A model generated the notes under the pieces. That model ran no database searches. It saw only the letters and a program-made list of their open reading frames with translations, and was not told the origin of the DNA. A program made the translations under genes and the position numbers. A stretch of DNA of 13,722 nucleotides from Parvimonas sp. (lineage in GTDB: Bacteria; Bacillota; Clostridia; Tissierellales; Peptoniphilaceae), in contig JALEHY010000054.1 of NCBI GenBank assembly GCA_022770425.1, positions 1 to 13,722 of the forward strand. Reading direction: 5' to 3'. This document shows, one piece after another, positions 1-7,144 of this stretch; the first letter of the stretch is position 1; the number at the start of each line of letters is the position of its first letter.

Positions 1-1
1 A

Positions 2-3000
2 TTAAAGTATAACGGACCTTTGGATTCAAACGGAAAAGTAATAGATGCGGGAGAAGGAACTTATTCTGAACCGATAAATGTGGGTTCGCTAAGAGTACCC
101 GGAGAATTTAACAGTTTTTGGGATGCAAACAACAGAGATACGTCAATTGAAGGGATGACTTACGCATTCGGACAAATTTGGTTTACTTCCGTAGTTAAAG
201 ACAGAGCTACAGGAAATATTACAAAAAGGCTTGCGAGAATAGTCAGTTCACAACCTGATAGAGGTAAATTACCAAATAGAAATACAGATAGTACAGTTAA
301 ATTTGAAGCTCAAAAACTTGACGGAGATAACGGAATTAAAATACAAAATTTGCCGACTTCCACATTTGCCGATATGACCGGCGGAGATAGAGAGATTTGT
401 TCTCCGGAGGTTATTGTTCGTGGGGCAAAGACGTGGATTGGTGATGATGAAAGTATTAGACCGAAATCAATAGAAGTTCAGCTTTATGCAAATGGCAGTC
501 CGTACAATTATTCAAACGGTAATTCAAGTAAGTTGACTTTAAATAAAGAAAACAACTGGAAATATCAGTTTGCTCAGCTTCCAAAATACGACTCAAATAA
601 TCAAAAGATAAATTATACGGTAAAGGAAATAAATCCTCCTTCAAATTATTTAATGACCTCAACAGATTATAGTATCACAAATACTTTAATCAAAGGGGGA
701 TTTAGTGTGAAAAAAACAAATGAGGATAAATCTAAAGCGCTTGGTGGTGCAAAATTCTTGCTTCTAAATGAAACAAAGGACAAGATAGTAAGTTCTTCTG
801 TCGAAACGGATAATAATGGAGTTGTCAATTTTAGCGGGTTGACTGCCGGAATTTACTACTTGAAAGAGGAAGTTGCTCCGGAATTTTATCAAAAAGATAA
901 TGTAGAATATAAAGTTGTGGGAACAATAAATCAAAATACAAAGAAAATTGATTTCGAAATTTTTAAGAACAGTTCAAAAGTAGAAACGGAAAATGACAAT
1001 CATATTATTAAAAATACAAAACCTAAATATAAGTTAAAACTTGTAAAGATTGACAGTAAAACGGGTCAAAAAATTACAAACTTAACAACAAGGTTTGCTA
1101 TTGTCGATTCGAACGGAAATACGATAAATGGGCAAGTTTCGAGTTTTAACGGGGAATTTATTTTTGATAACAGAGGTCAAAAATTTGAAGCGGGAACTTA
1201 TTATTTAAAGGAAGAAACAGCACCAAACGGTTATAAAATAATTAATAAACTTATACCGATTACAATAAGTAATGACGGTAAAGTATTTTTAAATACTGCT
1301 GATAATAACAAAGTAGATGCCTATGGAGTAAATGTAACAGGTAATGATACAATAGAAATTAAGGTTAAAAATGATAAAGACAATGTAAGATTTGTATTTT
1401 CAAAACGTATAAAAGGAATTGAAAATACAGGTCGTCATATAACAACGGAAACAGAGTTTAAATTAACTAAGGATGAGGATAATACTTTTGTTCCTAAAGT
1501 AGTTAAGCAAAATGCAGATAGAAATTTTGTTTTTGAAAATTTAGCTGAAGGTGTATATACCCTTGAAGAAACCAAAACTCCTGACGGTTATGTGTTAGAT
1601 ACTGTAAGCTATAAAGTTGTAGTTGACAGTGTTGGGAAAGTCAGCCTTTACTCAAAATCAAGTACTGAAAAAATTAAGAATATAACAGACAAAGATTTTA
1701 TAAAATCTTCGGATTTAACTAATATTACTTCCGGAGCGGATACAGATGCTGTTGATGAAAATGCAAATACAGCAGTGATTTTTTCTAACTTTAATAATCA
1801 AGGCAATGATCTGCCTGCCGGTTCTTATGTAGGTGTAGATTTAAAAGTTTTATACGACATAAGCAAGATTAAGTTTTTGCAAGGTGCACCAAGTAACCCT
1901 GCTGACAGGTACAATAAATTTTCACTTGAATATTCTTTAGACGGGATAAATTGGAAAAATTTAAAAAATTATGAAGAAACTGATACTACAAAAGGTGTAT
2001 CGTCCCCTGTTAATAACATTGAAGAAGCGAATCTTAATGTTAATGCAAGGTATATAAGATTTAAAAACAATGAAATAAGACAAGACGTTTGGTTTGGAGT
2101 AAGAGAGATACAAGTTGAAGGTGCAAAATATAATTTAATAAAGACTATTACTCCTCAAATGCAATTGTCTGAAACGGAAAATAATATAGCGTTTATAGGA
2201 AATATTCAAAATCCGCAAATATCATTGGAAAAAATAGATGCCATTACCGAAAATATAATAACTCAAAACAATCAAAACAAGGACTATAATGCAAAGTTTA
2301 AATTGTTTAAAGTCGATGATAAAAAAGAAAGTATAACTGAAGAAGAAATTTCTAATTTAACTTCAATACAAGAGTTTACATTGAATCAAGGAAAAACAGA
2401 AACAGTACAACTTGCAAATAAATTGGGACGTTATGTTTTGGTTGAAACGGAAAGTCCAAACGGTTATGAAAAAGTATCGTCCATTTTGCTTGACCTTGTT
2501 GAAACACAGCAAGTTCATTCGGGAACACAAAATAAAAACACAACATCTTGGAAAGTAGTGGAAAATACAACCGGAGGAATAATCGGAGAAAGTGGAGATT
2601 ATACTACATTTTCCGGAGTTGCCAAAAATGATAAAGTAGTTGTAGATTATACAAATCTTTCACAAAATAAAATTACTTTAAAAGTAAAAAATACTCAAAG
2701 CAGTAAAAAAGTAAAGATTAAAGTAAGAAAAGTAAATGAAAATAAAGAGCTTATAACAGGAACACAAGATGTAAATGTGGCAAGATTTTCGATATTGGGA
2801 AGTAATAAGGAAATAGTAAACGGACAAATAGCAACCATGTATCAAGGAGAGTTTATTTTTGATAATAAGGGAGAAAAGTTTGAAAGTGGTCTTTATTACT
2901 TAAAAGAAGAAAGAGCTCCGAAAGAATATGTTTTAATCAATAAGGAAATACCGTTTTATATAAAAGATACGGGAGAAATAATAATTCCTGCAAAATTAAA

Positions 3001-3229
3001 AGCGGGAAGCGTAAATGAATATGAAGTTGACGAAGAGTTTTCGTATAAAAATCAAATAAAGATTGAAAAGTCAACAGATGTTGATACCATTATAATAAAC
3101 GTTGAAAACAAAAAGGTAAAATACCCAACGACGGGGGGAAGTGGTGTTTTAAGATATGTTTTAATCGGAAGTACATTAATGGGAATAACCGCTTTAGTTA
3201 TTATAAAGAGAAGAAGGTATTTAAAATAG
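2..3229 (+). CDS. LPXTG-type cell-wall-anchored adhesin, Cna-B/SpaA domains with a discoidin-like module (5' partial)
   Basis: This is the C-terminal part of a large surface protein. The frame is open from base 2, so the start lies upstream; the first TTG (20) is not a convincing start. Visible modules are a Cna-B-like domain (about 410-690) and SpaA-type isopeptide domains at about 697-1015, 1020-1370, 1385-1660, 2215-2500 and 2690-3100. The SpaA domains are recognised by a lysine strand near the start (KLVKID, SLEKID) and a closing YYLKEExAP or LxETxxPxGY strand. Between the third and fourth lies an F5/8C-like module (about 1690-2130; SLEYSLDGINWKNL, ARYIRFKNN). The end is a sorting signal: YPTTG at 3122-3136, a hydrophobic segment, then KRRR. 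In such proteins Lys-Asn/Glu isopeptide bonds stiffen the stalk and a sortase links the cleaved Thr to the wall or a pilus. Adhesion to a host glycan or matrix is inferred. It ends at TAG and is followed by a terminator. Confidence 0.9.
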   Translation, partial: LKYNGPLDSNGKVIDAGEGTYSEPINVGSLRVPGEFNSFWDANNRDTSIEGMTYAFGQIWFTSVVKDRATGNITKRLARIVSSQPDRGKLPNRNTDSTVKFEAQKLDGDNGIKIQNLPTSTFADMTGGDREICSPEVIVRGAKTWIGDDESIRPKSIEVQLYANGSPYNYSNGNSSKLTLNKENNWKYQFAQLPKYDSNNQKINYTVKEINPPSNYLMTSTDYSITNTLIKGGFSVKKTNEDKSKALGGAKFLLLNETKDKIVSSSVETDNNGVVNFSGLTAGIYYLKEEVAPEFYQKDNVEYKVVGTINQNTKKIDFEIFKNSSKVETENDNHIIKNTKPKYKLKLVKIDSKTGQKITNLTTRFAIVDSNGNTINGQVSSFNGEFIFDNRGQKFEAGTYYLKEETAPNGYKIINKLIPITISNDGKVFLNTADNNKVDAYGVNVTGNDTIEIKVKNDKDNVRFVFSKRIKGIENTGRHITTETEFKLTKDEDNTFVPKVVKQNADRNFVFENLAEGVYTLEETKTPDGYVLDTVSYKVVVDSVGKVSLYSKSSTEKIKNITDKDFIKSSDLTNITSGADTDAVDENANTAVIFSNFNNQGNDLPAGSYVGVDLKVLYDISKIKFLQGAPSNPADRYNKFSLEYSLDGINWKNLKNYEETDTTKGVSSPVNNIEEANLNVNARYIRFKNNEIRQDVWFGVREIQVEGAKYNLIKTITPQMQLSETENNIAFIGNIQNPQISLEKIDAITENIITQNNQNKDYNAKFKLFKVDDKKESITEEEISNLTSIQEFTLNQGKTETVQLANKLGRYVLVETESPNGYEKVSSILLDLVETQQVHSGTQNKNTTSWKVVENTTGGIIGESGDYTTFSGVAKNDKVVVDYTNLSQNKITLKVKNTQSSKKVKIKVRKVNENKELITGTQDVNVARFSILGSNKEIVNGQIATMYQGEFIFDNKGEKFESGLYYLKEERAPKEYVLINKEIPFYIKDTGEIIIPAKLKAGSVNEYEVDEEFSYKNQIKIEKSTDVDTIIINVENKKVKYPTTGGSGVLRYVLIGSTLMGITALVIIKRRRYLK

Positions 3230-3249
3230 AAATTTAAAGAAATAAATTT

Positions 3250-3285
3250 AAAATAGTTTCAAGAATTACTTGAAACTATTTTTTT
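3250..3285 (+). terminator. Rho-independent terminator after the adhesin gene
   Basis: A perfect 13-14 bp inverted repeat (arms 3250-3263 and 3269-3282) encloses the 5-base loop AATTA and runs into a T tract ending at 3285. It lies 20 bases after the adhesin stop and separates it from transketolase. The arms are A-rich on the left and T-rich on the right, so it could also work on the opposite strand. Confidence 0.9.
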
Positions 3286-3336
3286 AAGAAATTTTAAAAA
3301 ATTTATTTTAAATTAGAAAATACACAAACTAAAAAA

Positions 3337-3379
3337 TTGAAAAAAAAATATAATACTGATATAATAAATATGGTATAAT
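3337..3379 (+). promoter_or_regulatory. Promoter region of transketolase, two -10 candidates
   Basis: TTGAAA (3337-3342) is followed after exactly 17 bases by TATAAT (3360-3365), a near-consensus housekeeping promoter. A second TATAAT (3374-3379) is preceded by TGG and so forms an extended -10 without a clear -35. Either would give a short leader before the ATG at 3433. Which one is used cannot be told from sequence. Confidence 0.7.
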
Positions 3380-3432
3380 TTAACCGAAAATAATGTAATT
3401 TATGATTTTTAAAAAAAGAGAGGAAAGTGTTT

Positions 3433-5406
3433 ATGAATACTAAAAATTTATGTGTTAATACAATAAGAACACTTAGTGCAGATGCAATTCAAAAAGCAAA
3501 ATCGGGTCATCCGGGACTTCCTTTAGGAGCAGCTCCTATGGCATTTGCTTTGTTTAATGATTGTTTAAAGATTTCTCCAAAAAAGGCAGATTGGTTTGAT
3601 AGGGATAGATTTATTTTATCGGCCGGTCATGGTTCAATGCTTTTGTATTCTTTACTTCATTTATTTGAGTATGGAGTTAGTATAGATGATATTAAAAATT
3701 TTAGACAACTTGACAGTTTAACTCCGGGACACCCTGAGTATGGTCACACAGTTGGTGTTGACGCAACTACAGGACCACTTGGACAAGGAATTTCTATGGC
3801 AGTAGGTATGGCTATGGCAGAAAGTCATTTAGCTTCTATTTTTAATACAGAGGATGAAAAATTAGTAGACCATTATACATATTCTCTTGTCGGTGACGGT
3901 TGTTTGATGGAAGGAATAAGTAATGAAGCCTCATCACTTGCCGGAACATTAAAACTTGGAAAACTTATTGTTTTATATGACAGTAATAATATAACTATTG
4001 AAGGAGATACTTCCACCGCTTTTTCTGAAAATGTAAGAATGAGATATGAAGCACTTGGTTGGGATACTTTTTTGGTTGAGGACGGAAATGATATTGAAAA
4101 AATAATCAGTACTATAGAATCAGCAAAGAAAACTGAGAAACCTTCTTTAATTGAAATAAAAACAAAAATTGGGTACGGCTCTGTAAAAGAAGGTAGTGCA
4201 TCGGCACATGGCGAACCTCTTGGAGAAGATAATATTCCACAATTTAAGAGAAATATAGGTTGGGAATATAACGAAAGTTTTTATGTACCTAATGAAGTTA
4301 GAGAGTATATGAAGGCTAAAGTTCAGGAAAAAAATAAATTTTTTGATGAGTGGGAAAATAAATTAGAATCTTATAAAATTAAATATCCTGAAAGATATGA
4401 GTTATTTGTAAAGTATATTAATAATGAAATAGATGAAAAGATTTTTGAAGATAAAGAAATTTTTAACTTTGAAAAGGATATGGCAACAAGAGAATCAGGA
4501 GGTATAGTTCTAAATAAAATTTCTAAATTGATTCCTCAATTATTTGGAGGTTCTGCAGATTTAGGACCTTCAAACAAATCTGTTATGAAAGACTTTGAGT
4601 TTTATTCTCCTGAAAACAGAAGTGGGAAAAATATTCACTTTGGAGTTAGAGAACACGCAATGGCTGCAATATGCAACGGTATTTCGCTTCATGGAGGACT
4701 TTTACCTTATTGTGCTACATTTTTTGTCTTTAGTGATTATTTAAAACCTTCTGTTAGACTTTCTGCTCTTATGAATCAAGGAGTTATTTACATTTTAACT
4801 CATGATAGTATCGGAGTGGGAGAAGACGGTCCTACACATGAACCTATAGAACATTTGGCTATGTTACGTTCAACACCTAATGTTTCGGTTTACAGACCTT
4901 GTGATGCAAAAGAAACAGCTTATGCTTGGATTTCTGCACTTAAAAACAGAAATACACCTACTTGCTTGGCACTTACAAGGCAAAAATTGGTAAATTTAAA
5001 AGAAACATCATCCGAAAGTTTAAAAGGAGGATATGTTCTTAGAGATTTCGGTGAAAAAGTTGAACTTATTATAATGGCATCAGGGTCAGAAGTATCACTT
5101 GCTTATGAAGTTTGTGAAAAATTAGTAAGTGACGGAATAGGGACAAGACTTGTTTCAATGCCTTGTATGGATGAATTTGAAAAGCAAAGCAGTGAATACA
5201 AAGAAAAAGTATTACCTACTGAAATCAGAAAGAGGGTAAGTTTAGAAGCACTTTCAACATTCGGTTGGGGAAAATATGTAGGATTAGACGGAATATCAAT
5301 CGGACTTGATACATTTGGTGCATCTGCTCCTGCGAATTTACTTTTTGAAAAATTCGGTTTTACTTCTGATAAAGTTTATGACAGAATAAAGAAAGAATTA
5401 TTTTAA
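3433..5406 (+). CDS. tkt: Transketolase
   Basis: Thiamine-diphosphate and Mg2+-dependent transketolase of the non-oxidative pentose phosphate pathway. It moves two-carbon units from ketose to aldose phosphates (xylulose-5-P, ribose-5-P, erythrose-4-P) in the cytosol. The protein is 657 residues, the usual full length, with both halves fused. Motifs in order are SGHPG (residues 24-28), SAGHGSMLLYS, the TPGHPE segment, the cofactor motif starting GDG at 154-156 and closing with NN about 28 residues on, the FGVREHAM segment with catalytic Glu407, and THDSIGVGEDGPTHEP. An upstream in-frame GTG (3427) lies only 2 bases from AGGA; the ATG at 3433 has AGGA (3421-3424) at 8 bases and is preferred. 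It appears monocistronic, with its own promoter. No clear terminator follows, so some read-through into rpsF is possible. The family is certain. Confidence 0.97.
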   Translation: MNTKNLCVNTIRTLSADAIQKAKSGHPGLPLGAAPMAFALFNDCLKISPKKADWFDRDRFILSAGHGSMLLYSLLHLFEYGVSIDDIKNFRQLDSLTPGHPEYGHTVGVDATTGPLGQGISMAVGMAMAESHLASIFNTEDEKLVDHYTYSLVGDGCLMEGISNEASSLAGTLKLGKLIVLYDSNNITIEGDTSTAFSENVRMRYEALGWDTFLVEDGNDIEKIISTIESAKKTEKPSLIEIKTKIGYGSVKEGSASAHGEPLGEDNIPQFKRNIGWEYNESFYVPNEVREYMKAKVQEKNKFFDEWENKLESYKIKYPERYELFVKYINNEIDEKIFEDKEIFNFEKDMATRESGGIVLNKISKLIPQLFGGSADLGPSNKSVMKDFEFYSPENRSGKNIHFGVREHAMAAICNGISLHGGLLPYCATFFVFSDYLKPSVRLSALMNQGVIYILTHDSIGVGEDGPTHEPIEHLAMLRSTPNVSVYRPCDAKETAYAWISALKNRNTPTCLALTRQKLVNLKETSSESLKGGYVLRDFGEKVELIIMASGSEVSLAYEVCEKLVSDGIGTRLVSMPCMDEFEKQSSEYKEKVLPTEIRKRVSLEALSTFGWGKYVGLDGISIGLDTFGASAPANLLFEKFGFTSDKVYDRIKKELF

Positions 5407-5430
5407 TATATTTAAATAATTACTGAGGTA

Positions 5431-5459
5431 TTTACTTATAAATGAATTTATGATATAAT
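5431..5459 (+). promoter_or_regulatory. Promoter of the rpsF-ssb-rpsR operon
   Basis: TTTACT (5431-5436) is followed after 17 bases by TATAAT (5454-5459), which is preceded by TGA to make an extended -10. The predicted transcript starts near 5466, leaving a leader of about 50 bases before rpsF. Confidence 0.75.
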
Positions 5460-5464
5460 ATTTC

Positions 5465-5509
5465 GGTAATCCTTGCTCTATAAAATGAGCCAGAGACCAT
5501 AAGGAGGTG
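5465..5509 (+). promoter_or_regulatory. Structured rpsF leader, candidate S6:S18 autoregulatory site
   Basis: The leader can fold as an inner stem GCTC (5475-5478) with GAGC (5487-5490) around an 8-base loop, and an outer closing stem GGT (5465-5467) with ACC (5496-5498), with an internal loop containing CC and CAGAG. The ribosome site AAGGAGGTG (5501-5509) follows directly. Leaders of rpsF operons in many bacteria bind the S6:S18 heterodimer and repress translation. The position fits that class, but I could not confirm the conserved core bases, so the assignment is inference. Confidence 0.4.
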
Positions 5510-5515
5510 AAAATA

Positions 5516-5794
5516 ATGAGAAAATACGAAGGAGTTTTTATTTTTAAACCAAATTTAGAAGACGAAGTAAGAAATCAAGCATTTGATAAGATTAAATCCG
5601 CTATCGAAGCTAATGGAACTATTACTGAAGTTAATGAATGGGGAAATAGAAAACTTGCTTACGAAATTAACTACATTAAAGAGGGATACTATATCATAGT
5701 TAATTTTGAAGCTGCTGCAGATGTTGTTGCAGAAGTAGAAAGAAGATCAAGAATATCTGATGCTATCATTAGATATATGGTTGTTAAAGCTTAG
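5516..5794 (+). CDS. rpsF: 30S ribosomal protein S6
   Basis: Ribosomal protein S6 binds the central domain of 16S rRNA as a pair with S18 in the small-subunit platform. The 92-residue product has the typical MRKYEGVFIFKP start, the WGNRKLAYEI segment and the RRSRISDAIIRYMVVK ending. The start is ATG 5516, 8 bases after GGAGG. An in-frame GTG at 5507 overlaps the ribosome site itself and is rejected. It is the first gene of the conserved rpsF-ssb-rpsR operon; its TAG stop is 11 bases before the ssb start. Confidence 0.97.
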   Translation: MRKYEGVFIFKPNLEDEVRNQAFDKIKSAIEANGTITEVNEWGNRKLAYEINYIKEGYYIIVNFEAAADVVAEVERRSRISDAIIRYMVVKA

Positions 5795-5805
5795 TGGAGG
5801 AATTT

Positions 5806-6255
5806 ATGAATAGTGTTATTTTAATAGGTAGATTAATAAAAGATCCTGAATTAAGATATACTCAAATGTCAAATAGTAGCTATGCAAGATTTACTATTGC
5901 TGTTGACAAAGGAATGTCAAGAGAAAAAAAACAAGAATTGGAAGCTAAAGGCCAACAAACAGCTGATTTTATAAATATCGTTGTTTGGGGGAAACAAGCT
6001 GAAAATTGTCAAAAATACTTGCAAAAAGGAAGAAATGTAGCTATTCAAGGAAGACTTCAATCAGGAAGTTATACTGCAAATGACGGAACGAAAAGATATG
6101 TTACTGAAGTTTGGGCAGACAGAGTACAGTTTATTGACTGGGGTGACAGAACACAAAAACCTGCAACTCAAGGGTTTGGTTCTTTTGACACAGGAATGGA
6201 TGACGGATTTGATTTGCCTTTCCAAGACGCTTCAGACGAAGAACTTCCATTTTAA
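5806..6255 (+). CDS. ssb: Single-stranded DNA-binding protein
   Basis: SSB coats single-stranded DNA during replication, recombination and repair and recruits partner enzymes through its acidic C-terminal tip. The 149-residue product begins MNSVILIGRLIKDPELRYT, the first strands of the OB fold, and continues with FINIVVWGKQAENCQKYL and GRLQSGSY. A glycine-rich linker follows and the tail ends DEELPF, matching the usual acidic-Pro-Phe tip. ATG 5806 is preferred because GGAGG (5796-5800) is 5 bases upstream; the in-frame GTG at 5794 overlaps the rpsF stop and lacks its own site. It sits between rpsF and rpsR, 20 bases before the latter. Confidence 0.97.
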   Translation: MNSVILIGRLIKDPELRYTQMSNSSYARFTIAVDKGMSREKKQELEAKGQQTADFINIVVWGKQAENCQKYLQKGRNVAIQGRLQSGSYTANDGTKRYVTEVWADRVQFIDWGDRTQKPATQGFGSFDTGMDDGFDLPFQDASDEELPF

Positions 6256-6275
6256 TTTTTAAAGGAGAAAAAAGT

Positions 6276-6500
6276 ATGCAAAGAAAATTTAGACCAAGAA
6301 AAAAAGTTGTTGCATATTTCTCAGATAACAGTAAACCACTTGACTATAAAGACGTAAATACTCTAAAAAAATTCATCAGTGAAAGAGGTAAGATTTTACC
6401 AAGAAGAGTAACAGGTGCTACTGCTAAACAACAAAGAGAAATTACAGCAGCAATAAAAAAAGCAAGACAAGTTGCATTGTTACCATACAGTGCAGAATAA
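6276..6500 (+). CDS. rpsR: 30S ribosomal protein S18
   Basis: S18 is the partner of S6 on the 30S platform. The 74-residue product is basic and shows the family signature: RKKVVAYF near the start, then DYKDVNTLKKFISERGKILP, RRVTGATAKQQREI and a KKARQVALLPY ending. AAAGGAG lies 8 bases before ATG 6276. There is no zinc-binding cysteine set, so this is the cysteine-free form. It is the last gene of the operon and a strong terminator follows 12 bases after the stop. Confidence 0.97.
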   Translation: MQRKFRPRKKVVAYFSDNSKPLDYKDVNTLKKFISERGKILPRRVTGATAKQQREITAAIKKARQVALLPYSAE

Positions 6501-6511
6501 TTGTAATTTTT

Positions 6512-6533
6512 GAGAGCGAAAGCTCTCTTTTTT
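6512..6533 (+). terminator. Rho-independent terminator of rpsF-ssb-rpsR
   Basis: GAGAGC (6512-6517) pairs with GCTCTC (6522-6527) around a stable GAAA tetraloop, followed by six T (6528-6533). Confidence 0.95.
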
Positions 6534-6534
6534 A

Positions 6535-6629
6535 TTGCTTTAGTTTAGAATTTTTGATATAATTAGAAATAAATTAAGTTTATCTAAAGATAAATTGATT
6601 TAATTATTTAATGAAAAATATGATATAAT
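6535..6629 (+). promoter_or_regulatory. Tandem promoter-like elements and inverted repeat upstream of the XRE regulator
   Basis: Element 1 is TTGCTT (6535-6540), 17 bases, then TATAAT (6558-6563) with a TGA extended -10. Element 2 is TATAAT (6624-6629), also with TGA in front; the nearest TTG hexamer (6595-6600) is 23 bases away, so it would rely on the extended -10. Between them lies the inverted repeat TTTATC (6579-6584), TAAA, GATAAA (6589-6594), a possible operator. Promoter function is likely; the operator role is inference. Confidence 0.5.
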
Positions 6630-6658
6630 TTGAAATTATAAATTATATTTGTTTTATG

Positions 6659-6685
6659 AAAACTTTTTTGTTTTAAGAAAGTTTT
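6659..6685 (+). repeat. Inverted repeat in the leader of the XRE regulator
   Basis: AAAACTTT (6659-6666) and AAAGTTTT (6678-6685) form an 8-bp A/T-rich inverted repeat with an 11-base loop, about 20 bases before the ribosome site. It could be a leader hairpin or a regulator-binding half-site pair; nothing decides between these. Confidence 0.35.
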
Positions 6686-6717
6686 ATTAAGTGTTTGGGA
6701 TGGTGGTAGGTGTAATT

Positions 6718-6927
6718 ATGAAAAATAATTTGTCTTGTAAAAATAATTTGGAAAAATTTAGGGTTGACAAAGGGCTTTCTCAAAAAGATTTGGCGAATTT
6801 AGTCGGAATTTCAGTTGAAACTGTAAGTTTGATTGAAAACGGAAGTCTTATTCCTACTTTGAGGCTTGCTACTACGTTGTCGACTGCTTTGGATAAAAAA
6901 TTCGGAGAAGTTTTTTTCTTTTGTTAG
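6718..6927 (+). CDS. Small XRE/Cro-family helix-turn-helix regulator
   Basis: A 69-residue cytoplasmic DNA-binding protein consisting almost entirely of one HTH_3 domain. The helix-turn-helix is visible as LSQKDLANLVGISVETVSLIENG (an 8-residue gap from start to first helix), followed by the usual IPTLRLATTLSTALDKKFGEVFF tail. The match is to the compact YvaO/Lmo-type regulators of Firmicutes, which often lack an effector domain. ATG 6718 is preferred because AGGTG (6708-6712) lies 5 bases before it; upstream in-frame GTG 6691 and ATG 6700 have no spaced ribosome site. It stands alone between two terminators, with promoter-like elements and an inverted repeat upstream, which suggests autoregulation. 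Its targets are unknown. Confidence 0.85.
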   Translation: MKNNLSCKNNLEKFRVDKGLSQKDLANLVGISVETVSLIENGSLIPTLRLATTLSTALDKKFGEVFFFC

Positions 6928-6935
6928 TATATTTT

Positions 6936-6959
6936 AAGCGTTCAAAGAACGCTTTTTTT
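6936..6959 (+). terminator. Rho-independent terminator after the XRE regulator
   Basis: AAGCGTTC (6936-6943) pairs with GAACGCTT (6947-6954) around the loop AAA, followed by a T run to 6959. It starts 8 bases after the stop codon. Confidence 0.93.
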
Positions 6960-7065
6960 GTGCATTTTTTTATTTTTTATATCAAAAATCAATAAAGAAT
7001 TGTATTTTATTTTTGAGTTGTATTACAATATAATAAATTGTCTTTTAAAAAATTTGTTTTTGTGG

Positions 7066-7082
7066 TATCCTTTTATAGGATA
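7066..7082 (+). repeat. Small hairpin in the leader of the pseudouridine synthase gene
   Basis: TATCCT (7066-7071) pairs with AGGATA (7077-7082) around TTTAT. It has no T tail, so it is not a terminator. A TATAAT at 7029-7034 lies upstream and could be the -10 of the rluC/D-like gene, though no well-spaced -35 is seen; the hairpin would then sit in the 5' leader. Function unknown. Confidence 0.35.
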
Positions 7083-7144
7083 TGTTGTATATTTGTAATT
7101 GAATTTTGTTATTTTAAAATTCATTTTTAGAAAGTGAGAATAAT

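Noticed and set aside
5507..5515. GTG start for rpsF
   Set aside because: The GTG is part of the Shine-Dalgarno sequence of the real ATG at 5516.
6080..6262. Open frame overlapping ssb in another frame on the + strand
   Set aside because: It lies inside the clear ssb coding region, has no ribosome site and no recognisable features.
6656..6676. Mini-ORF (6 codons, ATG 6656 to TAA) as a leader peptide before the XRE regulator
   Set aside because: There is no ribosome site before it, and short ATG frames are common in AT-rich leaders.
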